Shown piece by piece: positions 1 to 9,124 of a stretch of 55,852 bases of DNA. The position numbers were made by a program, and so were the translations under genes. The stretch's first letter is position 1, and every line of letters begins with the position of its first letter. Origin of the DNA: an uncultured Thermofilaceae archaeon. GTDB taxonomy: Archaea; Thermoproteota; Thermoprotei; Thermofilales; Thermofilaceae. The stretch covers positions 1 through 55,852 of the forward strand of contig CALHPJ010000021.1 of NCBI GenBank assembly GCA_938036345.1, in the 5' to 3' direction. Below the pieces are notes generated by a model. That model was not told where the DNA came from and did not search any database. It worked only from the letters and a program-made list of their open reading frames with translations.

Positions 1-414
1 CCGGTACCTGGCGATGCTGATTACGCGCTCGGGCCTGAACGTCCCCTCAGCGTCGATGTAGAGGGCCTTACCCGACAAACCACCCCGCTCACGCGGAAGC
101 TGAACCATGACAGCGAGCTGGTGGCAAAGCTGAGTCTTACCGGCCCCAAACTCCCCCGCAATCTCCGTCACGTAGCCTGCTTCAAGCCCCCCGCCGAGCA
201 GCGAGTCGAGGCCGCGAACCCCCGTGCTCAGCCGCTCGACGCGCGCTCTACGGGCGAGGATATCCAGGCCCGTGGAAATAGGCGGGCTAGCCTCAACCCT
301 CACCTTACCGATGAACTGCGCGAGATCGGGATCCAGCAAGGCGGCATCCAGGGCCCTGCGGGCGCCTAGCTTCGCCAGCTTGGAGCGGGCACCCCTGCTG
401 AGGTAGACTTTCAC
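1..414 (-). CDS. radA: RadA recombinase, 5' part (runs off window)
   Basis: RecA-family recombinase for strand exchange in DNA repair; only the first 138 codons are inside the window. The translation shows the STG..LD.LLGGG entry to the ATPase core (from residue 63), Walker A GEFGAGKT at 87-94, and the RadA-specific LCHQLAV.VQLP and GTFRPER stretches that separate RadA from RadB. The chosen start is the GTG at 414; the frame stays open upstream to a TAA at 481-483, but that stretch is T-rich, contains the terminator-like run of the preceding surface-protein gene, and offers no better start. The region before the core is about 60 residues, shorter than the usual 80-90, and the helix-hairpin-helix signature is hard to see. 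A weak T-rich TATA-like element lies about 20-25 nt upstream. Confidence 0.88.
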   Translation of the reverse strand, partial: MKVYLSRGARSKLAKLGARRALDAALLDPDLAQFIGKVRVEASPPISTGLDILARRARVERLSTGVRGLDSLLGGGLEAGYVTEIAGEFGAGKTQLCHQLAVMVQLPRERGGLSGKALYIDAEGTFRPERVISIARYR

Positions 415-461
415 ATGATAAAATGCGCTGCAATAAAAATGTGAGTGAAAGGGGAGGAAGG

Positions 462-481
462 TAAAAAAGGGGAAATTATTT
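462..481 (-). terminator. T-rich terminator after the surface-protein gene
   Basis: On the minus strand, just past the stop codon at 492, the sequence runs TTTCCCCTTTTTTACC. Pyrimidine/T-rich runs of this kind are the usual archaeal termination signal. It separates the surface-protein gene from radA, which has its own short upstream region. Confidence 0.5.
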
Positions 482-491
482 TAAACTGGCT

Positions 492-3400
492 TTAAGCTCC
501 CTCGGGCTTCGCGGGTACGATAGCTCTGGCGATCCTCCTGCGCCTCCAGACGGCGTACTCGTGGGCTAGGATGAACAGCACGATCACTAGCACGGCGATC
601 AGCAGCAGCAGGCCGGCGAACTCGGAGAAGCTCATCTCCCAGCCAGCCACCGTCATGAACACGTCGGCCCTTAACGTAGTCTCAGTGGTCTGGCCGCCGC
701 TTACGGTGGCGGTGGTTGAGGTGGTTCTGCCTCCCTTCTCGGCTTCCACGGTATAGCTGCCGGCGGGCAGCTCAGCCGCAAACTTGCCTGCGGAGTCGGT
801 TGTGCCTACGATAGCGGCTCCCGGTCCAGTTATCTTCACCCTAGCGCCTTCGAGGCCCTGGCCCCTAGCGCCGACAACCGTGACCACTAGCCTGCCGATG
901 GTGCCGACAGTCAGCGCTCCGGGAGCGGCCTTCTCAAACCTGAAGTTGATGGGCTGCCCGTTCCAGTTCTCAACTGTAACGGTGGCGACGCTCAGCGGGG
1001 CTTCGGGCACAGTGATCCTACCCTCGCTGTCAGCGGTTAGCTTCAGAGTTGTGCCGTCGAGCCTCGTAGCCGTTACGGAGGCGCCAGCCATCGGTGTGCC
1101 GAAGGGAGTCCTCAGCGTGAACGCCACGTCAGATACGTCAACGGTTACAGTCTCCCTGAACTCCGGCGTATCCATCCTAGCCCTCTGTATCCTGAACGTC
1201 CTCTCGCCTACCTTGCCCACACCCTCCCACTCAACGACAACGTAGTAGCTGCCCGGTGGAGACTGCGGGAACGCGGACTCTGGGCTGTAGGCCTTGCTGG
1301 CGTCGAACGGCCAGCTCACCACGGTGTTCTTGTTGAGGATTATCGGCACACTGCCATCGCTCTCCGGCTTGTGCCTCGTCTTAACCATGTCCGGCCAAGT
1401 TATCGTCACCGTTATCTTGCCGAGCGCATCAGGGCTCAGCTGCTTACCGTCCTTCGTCAGCAGCTGCAGCTGCCCGACGTACACGAAGGTCTTGATCGTG
1501 GCGCCGGGCGATACGGTGAAGCCCGTAACCGGAATGATCTCGTGGGCGAACAGCATCTTCGGCCACTCGTCGGCTATGCTGTCGTAGATGTCGATGAAGG
1601 CGGGTATCTTGCCGGCCTTGAAGAGCAGGTAGCTGTCGCGCCAGAAGACCTTCACCGAGTAGGCGCTGCCCGTAGACACCAGCAGCCTGGTGATGCCGCC
1701 GTCGCCGCTGAACGCTAGGGTCGATATGCCTCCCGCAACCTCCGGGTACATCTTGCTCGCGGTCACCAGCATGTTCTTCAGCGGTTTACCGCTCCAGTCC
1801 TCGATCGTCAGGTAGACGGCTTCCCACTCCAGCTCAACGCACACCTTGCCGGCGTTGTGGTCCTCCTTGAAGCACACGGTTGTGCTCTGGATCTCCGGGC
1901 AGAGCCCGGCCGCCTCCTCGGTCAGGCCGTACGGCTTCAGCAGCTCCTCGAAGTTCTGCTTGGTGCTGATGGTGTAGTTGATCTTCGGCCCTATGGCCTT
2001 ATCAGCGCAGAACTTGTAGGTGATCACGGGCGGGGCTTTGAAGGTCACCCTGCCGGTCGCGTCCGTCACCCCGCTGGCGTACCTTGCGATCGTGGCGCCG
2101 GTCGCGCCTATAACGTCGACCCAGACCAGCTGGTTCGGTAGGCCGGTCTTCTCGCCGCCTGGGCAGGGCGGCGGAGCCAGCACGTCGACGCAGAAGCCGT
2201 CCATCGCGAGGGTCCTCACGGTTTTGTCGACGCCGCACCACTTGGTGATGTTCCACGGCTTGTAGAACTCCTCTGCCTTGACGGTCACCCTAGCCGCCGT
2301 GTGGTCCCAGTTAACGATGTAGCCGTAGACGCCGTAGGTCATATTTCGCTTCTTGGCGTCAGTTATAGTTAGGTTGGCGGATATCGGCGTGTCGGGTACG
2401 CCTGGGCTGCCCCACTTCTTGCCCGCCAGAACGTACACCTCGGTTACGTTGGTGCCGAACTTGACCTTGTCCAGCCACGGGCCGCTTAAGGTGGGCAGCC
2501 ACACCGGCACCTGTATCGTTGCCACGCCCTTATCGTCGCCTACGGCGCTCCAGGCGTAGCCGGTCCACAGTTTGCTCCACTCGGCCTGGTCTGTGAGCCC
2601 CTCGGTCAGAGTATCGTAATTGTCCGCGAGGGTCCAGTTGAGCGCGTCGGTCCTCACCAGCGTTAGGTTGAGCCTCGGCACCGCGTAGGTCGCGGCGTTG
2701 CTCATCGTGGTGACCCTGATGTGCTGCACCCAGGTGATCAGCTTCAGCGTGGCCTGAGCCCTAGCGCCGCCCTTGAGGTGGCTCGGGGCTCCGGCGAACT
2801 CCAGGATCGGGTGCACTACGCCGGTCTCGTTGACCGTCACGGTGACTTTCGCGTCGGGCCTCGGCAGGGTGATCGTGTAGTTGTAGACGAGGACGCCGCC
2901 GTGGAACACCGCGAACCAGTACTTGGCGCCGGCGATGAACATGTGCGGCTTAAAGCCCCACTTCTCGGCCTCGGGGTCGCTCTCGTAGTACTGCTGCGAT
3001 ATGTACTTGAACACCGCCTCCGGCTTGTCAACCGTGGTCTTGTTGAATATCTTGAAGTCGACTACCACCCACGCGAGCGGCAGCTCGCACTTGCAGCAGC
3101 TCGGCTCCTCCTCGTAAGCTTTATCGACCAGGAGGACGGCGACCGGGTACGTGCCAGCGCTCGTTTCGAAGCTCCTCAGCGTGTTGCCCAGGTGGTCGGC
3201 CGCAATTAAGGTGAAGCTGTAGATCCATGTTGGCAGGGTCAGCGCGTTCTTGCACACGGGGACGCCTCCCTTCGCCAGCAGATCCCACTTAATCGTCTCG
3301 CTGAGCACGAGCAGGTTGCTGTCCACATCCCTCGTGTAGGGAGTATTGTTGGTGTAGGCCACGACCCTTACCTCGTAGCGGGCCGGCTCGAGCGGCAGGA

Positions 3401-5522
3401 GCGGCACCCGCTCGAAGGTGGCCAGGCCGCTGCAGTCAGTTCTAGCCCACTCCTCCTTGAACGCGAGCTTGCCGTCCTTGAAGTACTGCAGCGTGACGTT
3501 GAGCCCCTCGATCGGGTAGTTGACGTCCCACATCGTCAGCGTCACGTTCAAGTCGCCGATCGGGAACACGAGCGTCGGCGCAATCGCCACGTTCTTCTCT
3601 ACAGCTATCACCGGCTCCGGCTGGGTCACGTTGGCTCTCATCAGGATGCCCTTCCAGGTTAACCGGATTTTCAGGCTGCCTCCGGGGACGTACTTCAGAG
3701 TAACGGTGCCGTCCGGGCCCGGCGTAACGCCGCCGATCTCCGTGTCATCGAGGAAGACGATGGCCGTCGCCCCGGGGAAGGCGGCGGGCGATATGTCCCT
3801 GCCGCACAGGTCCTGCAGCCTCACCTTAGCCTCGAACACCCTGGCGTAGATCCAGAACTCCTGAGTATCGCAGATAGTTTTCTTCTCCAGCAGCTTTGCG
3901 ATGTTTAGGTTGATCGTCGCGTTCTCGGGGTTGGTTACTTCGACCCACCTCGTGCCTCCGGGTAGCCTCCAGAACACCCTAACCCTGTAGCTGAAAACTA
4001 GATCGGCGCTCTTCCTGTACTCGTAGGGCACCGGCAGGTAACCGTAGTCTCCGTAGACCGGGCGCAGCACTAAGCCCCAGTAGGTTTCACCGCCGAGGTT
4101 CGATGTATCGGCAATTCCAGTTATGTTGAAGGGCGGCATCTGCACGAAACCTTCAGAGCCGGTCGCGGTGTAGATCGGGTCGGCGATCAAAGCCTCGATG
4201 AGTATCCTAGCCCCGGCGAGAGGCTGGGGATTGGGCTGTAAATCGAACACCTGTATGCTGACCGGTACCACCGAGACGGGGGCAGTAATGTAAATTACAT
4301 CATCAACCGTCGTCACTTCATCGCCATCTACAAAGGGGTCGAAGTCGTAGGTGATGTCCTCTAACGCGGTGATGTTGAGGGATAGCGAGAGCACTGGTAC
4401 GTTGTAGTACGTAATTATGATCGTGACGTTCCTCCCGTAGACGCTTGAGATGTCGGGGACGTACAGCTCGGGGACCGTTCCATTATATAGCGGCTTCGCG
4501 CTCCTCAGTATGACCTTCCTGCCGTCGATGTCGGCCTGCACCGTGACGGCCCAGAACGTCGGGTCTCCCAACTTAAGATCGTTACCGCACGGGTCCACTA
4601 TCGTTATATTGAGCTTCCTAGTGAACGCGAAGTTGGTTAGATTCGCTACCTGTTCAAATACTAAATCCTCTACGGTGGAGTCGCCGGTTATGAGGTTAGT
4701 CATGTTATAGAAGGATGTGTCGTCTGCCTTTCTTCCCACTATCAAGCGGTCCTTGCCGACTCTTACAGGCACTACCTCTTTCTTATTCTTAAGGAGGTTC
4801 CAGTAGACCTCCTTCGTCAGCATTACGTTGCTTTTGCTGGCGATGAGGAACCAGCCCGTTCTAGGTGCCTTGAAGGTGACCTCCGTGTCGGAGATGTTGA
4901 ACAGCTGCTTCGCAACGCCGTTTTTGTCGGCCCAGATCTCGGTCAGCAGGGTTCCGCCCAGGAAGACCTTGAAGCTGGCGTACTCGCCGCCGAAGATTGT
5001 TTCGGAGTACAGTCCACCGCCGTAAAGGTAGTCTATAGCGGAGAAATTGAAGCTCCACCAGCGGTCGGCCACTACAGTCTTGTTGAAATAAGTACCGTTG
5101 AGGGCGGCAAAAGTTATCTTGGCTTCCTGTCTGAGGAGGAACCACCTCCCGTACTTCTGTATGGCGATCGTTACGTTGTAAGTGGTACCGGCATACACTT
5201 CGTTAACGTCAATCGGTATGGGCGTTATCCCCGTTAAAGTCAGGTAAAGGCGGCCGTCCTTATCGGTTGTCCCGTCGAAGTAGGCGAGCGGGTAGCCTCC
5301 GGGGTACTTGCCATTCTCTATTGTTGTGCTGTTCCATACGACTACCCTAACTCTCTCGTTCGCGAAGGGTCTGCCGCTCCAATCTACCAGCTCCATGTAG
5401 ATTGCTTTATAGTACTGGGGCTGCGCCTGAGCGGTCGGCGCCAGTAAGGTTAGGGCCGCCAAGGCTATTAGGGTTCCTAAAGCCAGTACCAGTACCTTGC
5501 TTCTATACGCTTCCCCCTTCAT
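492..5522 (-). CDS. Giant secreted surface protein (S-layer candidate)
   Basis: 1676 residues. Residues 1-33 form a signal peptide (basic start, long Leu/Ala core, ending AQAQ). The C-terminus has one membrane helix (about 1635-1655) followed by an Arg-rich cytoplasmic tail, so the bulk would be outside and anchored. The body is a chain of beta-sandwich modules: carboxypeptidase-regulatory-like units of the type 'P.aGa.V.....G......T...G....' and many N-x-S/T sequons; several Cys pairs may form disulfides. A strong TATA box 33 nt upstream (5551-5559) and the size suit a highly expressed envelope protein. A module beginning TLPTWIYS recurs in the surface protein at 29529-30560. S-layer identity is inferred from architecture, not from a recognised signature. 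Confidence 0.75.
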   Translation of the reverse strand: MKGEAYRSKVLVLALGTLIALAALTLLAPTAQAQPQYYKAIYMELVDWSGRPFANERVRVVVWNSTTIENGKYPGGYPLAYFDGTTDKDGRLYLTLTGITPIPIDVNEVYAGTTYNVTIAIQKYGRWFLLRQEAKITFAALNGTYFNKTVVADRWWSFNFSAIDYLYGGGLYSETIFGGEYASFKVFLGGTLLTEIWADKNGVAKQLFNISDTEVTFKAPRTGWFLIASKSNVMLTKEVYWNLLKNKKEVVPVRVGKDRLIVGRKADDTSFYNMTNLITGDSTVEDLVFEQVANLTNFAFTRKLNITIVDPCGNDLKLGDPTFWAVTVQADIDGRKVILRSAKPLYNGTVPELYVPDISSVYGRNVTIIITYYNVPVLSLSLNITALEDITYDFDPFVDGDEVTTVDDVIYITAPVSVVPVSIQVFDLQPNPQPLAGARILIEALIADPIYTATGSEGFVQMPPFNITGIADTSNLGGETYWGLVLRPVYGDYGYLPVPYEYRKSADLVFSYRVRVFWRLPGGTRWVEVTNPENATINLNIAKLLEKKTICDTQEFWIYARVFEAKVRLQDLCGRDISPAAFPGATAIVFLDDTEIGGVTPGPDGTVTLKYVPGGSLKIRLTWKGILMRANVTQPEPVIAVEKNVAIAPTLVFPIGDLNVTLTMWDVNYPIEGLNVTLQYFKDGKLAFKEEWARTDCSGLATFERVPLLPLEPARYEVRVVAYTNNTPYTRDVDSNLLVLSETIKWDLLAKGGVPVCKNALTLPTWIYSFTLIAADHLGNTLRSFETSAGTYPVAVLLVDKAYEEEPSCCKCELPLAWVVVDFKIFNKTTVDKPEAVFKYISQQYYESDPEAEKWGFKPHMFIAGAKYWFAVFHGGVLVYNYTITLPRPDAKVTVTVNETGVVHPILEFAGAPSHLKGGARAQATLKLITWVQHIRVTTMSNAATYAVPRLNLTLVRTDALNWTLADNYDTLTEGLTDQAEWSKLWTGYAWSAVGDDKGVATIQVPVWLPTLSGPWLDKVKFGTNVTEVYVLAGKKWGSPGVPDTPISANLTITDAKKRNMTYGVYGYIVNWDHTAARVTVKAEEFYKPWNITKWCGVDKTVRTLAMDGFCVDVLAPPPCPGGEKTGLPNQLVWVDVIGATGATIARYASGVTDATGRVTFKAPPVITYKFCADKAIGPKINYTISTKQNFEELLKPYGLTEEAAGLCPEIQSTTVCFKEDHNAGKVCVELEWEAVYLTIEDWSGKPLKNMLVTASKMYPEVAGGISTLAFSGDGGITRLLVSTGSAYSVKVFWRDSYLLFKAGKIPAFIDIYDSIADEWPKMLFAHEIIPVTGFTVSPGATIKTFVYVGQLQLLTKDGKQLSPDALGKITVTITWPDMVKTRHKPESDGSVPIILNKNTVVSWPFDASKAYSPESAFPQSPPGSYYVVVEWEGVGKVGERTFRIQRARMDTPEFRETVTVDVSDVAFTLRTPFGTPMAGASVTATRLDGTTLKLTADSEGRITVPEAPLSVATVTVENWNGQPINFRFEKAAPGALTVGTIGRLVVTVVGARGQGLEGARVKITGPGAAIVGTTDSAGKFAAELPAGSYTVEAEKGGRTTSTTATVSGGQTTETTLRADVFMTVAGWEMSFSEFAGLLLLIAVLVIVLFILAHEYAVWRRRRIARAIVPAKPEGA

Positions 5523-5550
5523 TTGGGGTCGGTTACCCTCTCTGCGCGGG

Positions 5551-5559
5551 GTATATATG
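5551..5559 (-). promoter_or_regulatory. TATA box of the surface-protein gene
   Basis: GTATATATG (plus strand) lies 29-37 nt before the ATG at 5522. A start of transcription about 25 nt downstream would give a leader of only a few nucleotides. It is the cleanest TATA sequence in the window. Confidence 0.7.
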
Positions 5560-5619
5560 GGCAGTGTAGTTCTGGGTTTTAGAAATCGTTTTTAAGCTAA
5601 ACTTTAGTAGGTTGGCGCC

Positions 5620-6117
5620 GTGAGCTTGAGCTACGATTGGATCGCGGAGCGCTACGACGAGCTCTACTCCGGCGAGCAGCGCGCGAAGCACCGGGCTCTC
5701 CTGAGCCTGGTACCCCCCGCCGAACCCGTTTTGGATGCGGGGTGCGGGACCGGGGCTCTGCTGGAGGCGCTGGAGGTGTACGGGGTGGGTTTGGACTCCT
5801 CGAGGGGCATGCTGCGGGTAGCTAAGCGCAGGCTCGCCGGCAGGCTCGCGGACCTCGTTCTGGGCGAAGCGGGGAGAATGCCCTTCAGGGAGCGGTCGTT
5901 CGCGGTGGTGTACTCGGTTACCGTGGTGCACGAGGCCCCGGCCCTCCTCGGCGAGGCCGTAGCGGCGCTGAAGCCGGGGGGCCTGCTCGCCGTCACCCTG
6001 CTTAGGAAGAGAGTCGAGCTGCTGCCCCGGATCCTCGGCGAGCTGGGGGGCGCGAGGGTTTTCGACTACCCCGAGCTGAAGGACTTGATCATCGTATGCG
6101 GGAAAGCGGCCGTGTAG
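5620..6117 (+). CDS. Small class I SAM-dependent methyltransferase
   Basis: 165 residues with the Rossmann methyltransferase motif I VLDAGCGTGALLEAL (about 38-52), an acidic motif II region (GVGLDSSRGML), a post-motif region RMPFRERSFAVVYS and motif III LKPGGLLAV. The fold and SAM binding are clear; the substrate cannot be told, and the protein is near the minimum size for the family (UbiE/COQ5-like). The start is GTG at 5620, with a TATA-like TTTTTAAGC at 5589-5597, placing it as leaderless and divergent from the surface-protein gene. Confidence 0.8.
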   Translation: MSLSYDWIAERYDELYSGEQRAKHRALLSLVPPAEPVLDAGCGTGALLEALEVYGVGLDSSRGMLRVAKRRLAGRLADLVLGEAGRMPFRERSFAVVYSVTVVHEAPALLGEAVAALKPGGLLAVTLLRKRVELLPRILGELGGARVFDYPELKDLIIVCGKAAV

Positions 6118-6327
6118 CAAGCCTGCACGATTGGAGCTATGAACCGCAGGTATCCCGGCGGCGCTTCGGGGAGGGGCTGCCGCATCCCCGGCCTTTAGAA
6201 GGCTGATAGGCTACCCGCTGGCATGTGCGCGCCGAGCGCGAACCCGCCGCACCCGGAAGCCCCCCTGCGTAAGGCTCGCTTAGCTGGGGCGAAAGGGTTA
6301 AAGGCTTGCCCCCTACAAGAGGGGTTG

Positions 6328-6429
6328 AGCCCGGTGGTGTAGCGGTCAAGCACGCGGGGCTCTGTTCCGGGCACCTGGCCGGAGAGCAGGCCCCCGAGAA
6401 CCGGGGTTCGAATCCCCGCCGGGCTACCA
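6328..6429 (+). tRNA. tRNA-Gln(CUG) with a 25-nt anticodon-loop intron
   Basis: Acceptor AGCCCGG (6328-6334) pairs with CCGGGCT (6419-6425), followed by discriminator A and an encoded CCA. The D-arm stem is GTG/CAC, the anticodon stem CGGGG (6355-6359) pairs with CCCCG (6392-6396), and the T-arm is CGGGG-TTCGAAT-CCCCG. Anticodon CTG is at 6362-6364. About 25 extra bases (6365-6389, give or take one) contain a CCGG/CCGG hairpin and a CTCT/AGAG helix as in a bulge-helix-bulge, although the 3' bulge looks relaxed. A1-U72 and A73 suit archaeal tRNA-Gln. A TATA-like TTAAAGG lies about 26 nt upstream. Confidence 0.88.
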
Positions 6430-6563
6430 TTTGACGATTCTCGGGATGCGCACCTCAGGTTTTAGGGGGATTGCGCGCCCCAGCCCGCCGCTCGAGGCAG
6501 CGGGCCGAGACCCGGCTTAGCGCGTGGAAACGGTTTTTAGGGCCTGGATGCCCATAGCTCGGC

Positions 6564-7343
6564 ATGATCGCCAGGTTGTCGACCGGCGTTGCGAAGCTGG
6601 ATGAGCTGCTGGCTGGGGGCGTCCCGGAGGGCTTCCTCGTGGCGCTCGTCGGCATGCCGGGGACGGGGAAGACCGTCACCTGCCTGCACTTCGTTTGGGC
6701 TGGGCTGAAGCAGGGGGAGAGCTGCGTCTACGTGACCACGGAGGAGAGCAGGGAGAGCATCGTGAAGCAGGCTTCGCAGTTCAAGATGGACTTCCAGTCC
6801 GCGATCAAAGAGGGTAGGCTGGTGGTCATCGACGCCCTGATGAGGGAGAGGGAGGACGAGTGGAGTCTCAGGGATGTTACCGTTGAGGAGATGCTGGATA
6901 AGGTGATCGCGGCGAAGAAAGCGCTGGGTAGGGGCTGCAAGCGGCTCGTCATCGACTCGATGAGCGCCTTCTGGCTGCGCGCGCCCGTGCGGGCTAGGGA
7001 GCAGAGCTACACGGTGAAGAGGGTTTTGAACCGCTGGGGTTTCACGATCTTCGCGACCTCCCAGTACGCGATAACCACCGGGTATGCCTTCGGGTGGGGG
7101 ATCGAGCACGTAGCCGACGGTATCATCCACTTCAGGCGCACGGTCGCGAACGGGGTTTTGAGGAGGTACCTCATCGTAGAGAAGATGAGGCAGACGGCCC
7201 ACGACCTAAGGGCTTGGGAGCTGGACATACTCGACGGCCAGGGGCTCGTCCTGAGGAGGCCCCTCGCCAGGAGAGCCGAGGACGAAGCTCTCCCCCCGGA
7301 CGTTATGGAGAGGATCCGCAGGTTCGCCTCGAAAGAGGGTTAG
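6564..7343 (+). CDS. KaiC-like single-domain RecA-family ATPase
   Basis: 259 residues. Archaeal KaiC/RadA-paralogue ATPase, presumably a cytoplasmic signalling or DNA-associated protein. It opens with the STGV.KLDELL.GG signature, Walker A GMPGTGKT at 30-37, catalytic Glu region TEES near 63, Walker B RLVIDSMS near 134, and lacks a second KaiC domain. The N-terminus resembles RadA/RadB, but the ATPase core has the KaiC-type long insertion and no VQLP or GTFRPER. A T-rich box (GTTTTTAGG, about 6532-6540) lies about 26 nt before the ATG. Confidence 0.82.
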   Translation: MIARLSTGVAKLDELLAGGVPEGFLVALVGMPGTGKTVTCLHFVWAGLKQGESCVYVTTEESRESIVKQASQFKMDFQSAIKEGRLVVIDALMREREDEWSLRDVTVEEMLDKVIAAKKALGRGCKRLVIDSMSAFWLRAPVRAREQSYTVKRVLNRWGFTIFATSQYAITTGYAFGWGIEHVADGIIHFRRTVANGVLRRYLIVEKMRQTAHDLRAWELDILDGQGLVLRRPLARRAEDEALPPDVMERIRRFASKEG

Positions 7344-7391
7344 CTCGGATGGGCCTCGATAGCGGCGGTGCTAGCCGGGTGGACGGGGCTT

Positions 7392-7802
7392 TCACCCCTG
7401 AACCCCGCTTCTAACTCTCTTGACGTAGATCCTCGCGACCTTATTGAAGGTGCTGAGGGGGGCTTTCTCCAGCTTCTCCGCCGCACTCGCTCCCAGCTTT
7501 TCCCGCACGAACTCCCTCACGCCCTCGATGAACTCGATGAGGGTGAGCATGTTCTCCCCGCGGCCTTTCGCTTGCAGGTACTCCCGGTAAAGGGAGAATA
7601 GCTCGGCGTACCTGCTCGCTTTCCCGAGCCGGGGGTTTAGCCCGGCCGCCTCGTAGATCTGCTCCACACCGCCCGGGAAGAGGGAGTACAGGGTTCTAGT
7701 GGAGATCTTCAGGTTCCCCGCGATATCCCTTGTGCTAGGAGGCAGCCCTTTCGCCGCGTAGTAGTCCCTCACATAGTTTAGAACTTTCTCCCTAAGCGCC
7801 AT
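7392..7802 (-). CDS. DsrC/TusE-like or winged-helix small protein
   Basis: 136 residues. The N-terminal half (REKVLNYVRDYYAAKGLPPS...LYSLFPGGVEQIYEAAGL, about 4-55) has the spacing of the DsrC/TusE C-terminal domain, which in sulfur-relay proteins carries one or two terminal cysteines. No cysteine is present here, and the C-terminus is an extended helical tail ending in basic residues. It could equally be a TetR-like helix-turn-helix. The gene is divergent from the alcohol dehydrogenase and has its own TATA-like AGTTTAAC about 30 nt upstream (minus strand). Function unknown. Confidence 0.6.
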   Translation of the reverse strand: MALREKVLNYVRDYYAAKGLPPSTRDIAGNLKISTRTLYSLFPGGVEQIYEAAGLNPRLGKASRYAELFSLYREYLQAKGRGENMLTLIEFIEGVREFVREKLGASAAEKLEKAPLSTFNKVARIYVKRVRSGVQG

Positions 7803-7879
7803 CCGGGTAGCAGGGCTTCGGCCGCAGTTAAACTTGTCGCGTAGCGGTGAAGTTTTAACCCGCGTTCAGCGGGTTGCCT

Positions 7880-9055
7880 ATGCACGCGTTCGTGTTCGAG
7901 CAGCCGGGTAGGATAGTGTTCGGTCGCGGCTCGCTGAGCAGCGTTGGCGAATCCGCTGCCAGGCTGGGCGGCAGAGCCCTCATAGTAACGGGTAGGAGGT
8001 TCGCGGCAAGCAGCGGCTACTTGACCAAGCTCGTCAGCTCGCTGAGGGAGGCGGGCCTGGTGGTCGCGGTTTTCGCGGAAGTCGAGCCGGACCCCTCGAT
8101 AAGTACTGTGGATAGGGGTTCCCGCCTAGCTATGGAGAAAGGTATCGACGTCGTATTAGGGTTCGGGGGCGGGAGCGCCCTGGATGCCGCGAAAGCGATA
8201 GCCGCTGTAGCCAAGCTGGGGGGCTCGGCGGAGGATCACCTTTACCCGAAAACTGTTGAGGACGCCCTGCCCGTCGTAGCGGTGCCGACAACCACTGGTA
8301 CCGGCAGCGAGGTCACGCGGTATTCGGTGCTCCTCGACCCCTCCGCGGGTAGGAAGGTCGTTATGCAGGGCGTGGCGATAATCCCCAGGGTAGCTCTCCT
8401 CGACCCCGACGTCACAGACTACATGCCCGGCCGCCTGGTAGCCGGCACGGGGTTTGACGCGCTCTCCCACGCTCTCGAGGCCTTCCTGAGCAGGCGCGCC
8501 TCACCCCTCTCCAACCTATTCGCGAGGGAGGCGGCTACAGTAATCCTGCGCGAGCTGAGCAGAGCTGTGGAGGGCGATCGCGCCGCTAGGGAGGCGATGA
8601 TGTACGCCAGCATGCTAGCCGGCGTCGCGATTAACCAGGCTGGGACGACGATGGTGCACGGCCTCAGCTACTACCTAACCGTTAGGCACGGCGTGCACCA
8701 CGGCGTGGCTAACGCCCTCCTCCTACCCTACGCCCTCGAGTACTACGCGGGGACGGGCGGCAAGGTCGACGAGCTGGCAAACGCCCTGGGGTTTGGGGGT
8801 TGGCGCAGCCTGGTGCTCAGGATCGCAGAGCTGGAGGAGGCGGTGGGGATCCCGGACAGCCTGGCGGCTGTAGGCGTTAGCCCTGAGGAGCTGGACAGAA
8901 TGGTTAACGACGCGCTACAGTACCGCAGGAACCTGGAGAACGGGCCGGTAGTGCCGGAACCAGCGGAGGTGAGGGAGGTTTACGAAAAGAGCTTGAGAGG
9001 GAGGAGGACGTTCATAGGCGGGCTGAAGTGCAGCGAGGCTCTAAGCGGAACCTGA
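7880..9055 (+). CDS. Iron-containing (group III) alcohol dehydrogenase
   Basis: 391 residues from the ATG at 7880 (an in-frame TTG lies six bases earlier). Reduces or oxidises alcohols/aldehydes with NAD(P). The N-terminal dinucleotide domain contains GFGGGSALDAAKA; the helical domain carries the four metal ligands D193, H197, H260 and H274, whose spacing is exactly that of the lactaldehyde reductase family (D196/H200/H263/H277). The TATA-like AGTTTTAACC at 7851-7860 fits leaderless initiation at 7880. Substrate unknown; it is not obviously linked to its neighbours. Confidence 0.85.
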   Translation: MHAFVFEQPGRIVFGRGSLSSVGESAARLGGRALIVTGRRFAASSGYLTKLVSSLREAGLVVAVFAEVEPDPSISTVDRGSRLAMEKGIDVVLGFGGGSALDAAKAIAAVAKLGGSAEDHLYPKTVEDALPVVAVPTTTGTGSEVTRYSVLLDPSAGRKVVMQGVAIIPRVALLDPDVTDYMPGRLVAGTGFDALSHALEAFLSRRASPLSNLFAREAATVILRELSRAVEGDRAAREAMMYASMLAGVAINQAGTTMVHGLSYYLTVRHGVHHGVANALLLPYALEYYAGTGGKVDELANALGFGGWRSLVLRIAELEEAVGIPDSLAAVGVSPEELDRMVNDALQYRRNLENGPVVPEPAEVREVYEKSLRGRRTFIGGLKCSEALSGT

Positions 9056-9124
9056 GCACCGGAGCAGGGCACCGGCGGTCAGCGGAGGTAAAAGCCACGC
9101 GGGCAGCGCCGGGAATCGCCGGGC

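Noticed and set aside
5533-6120. 195-codon minus-strand frame opposite the methyltransferase
   Set aside because: Shadow frame; the plus-strand protein has a clear SAM-binding motif.
6564-7343. RadB as identity of the ATPase
   Set aside because: Length and core pattern fit KaiC-like proteins; RadB-specific features are missing.
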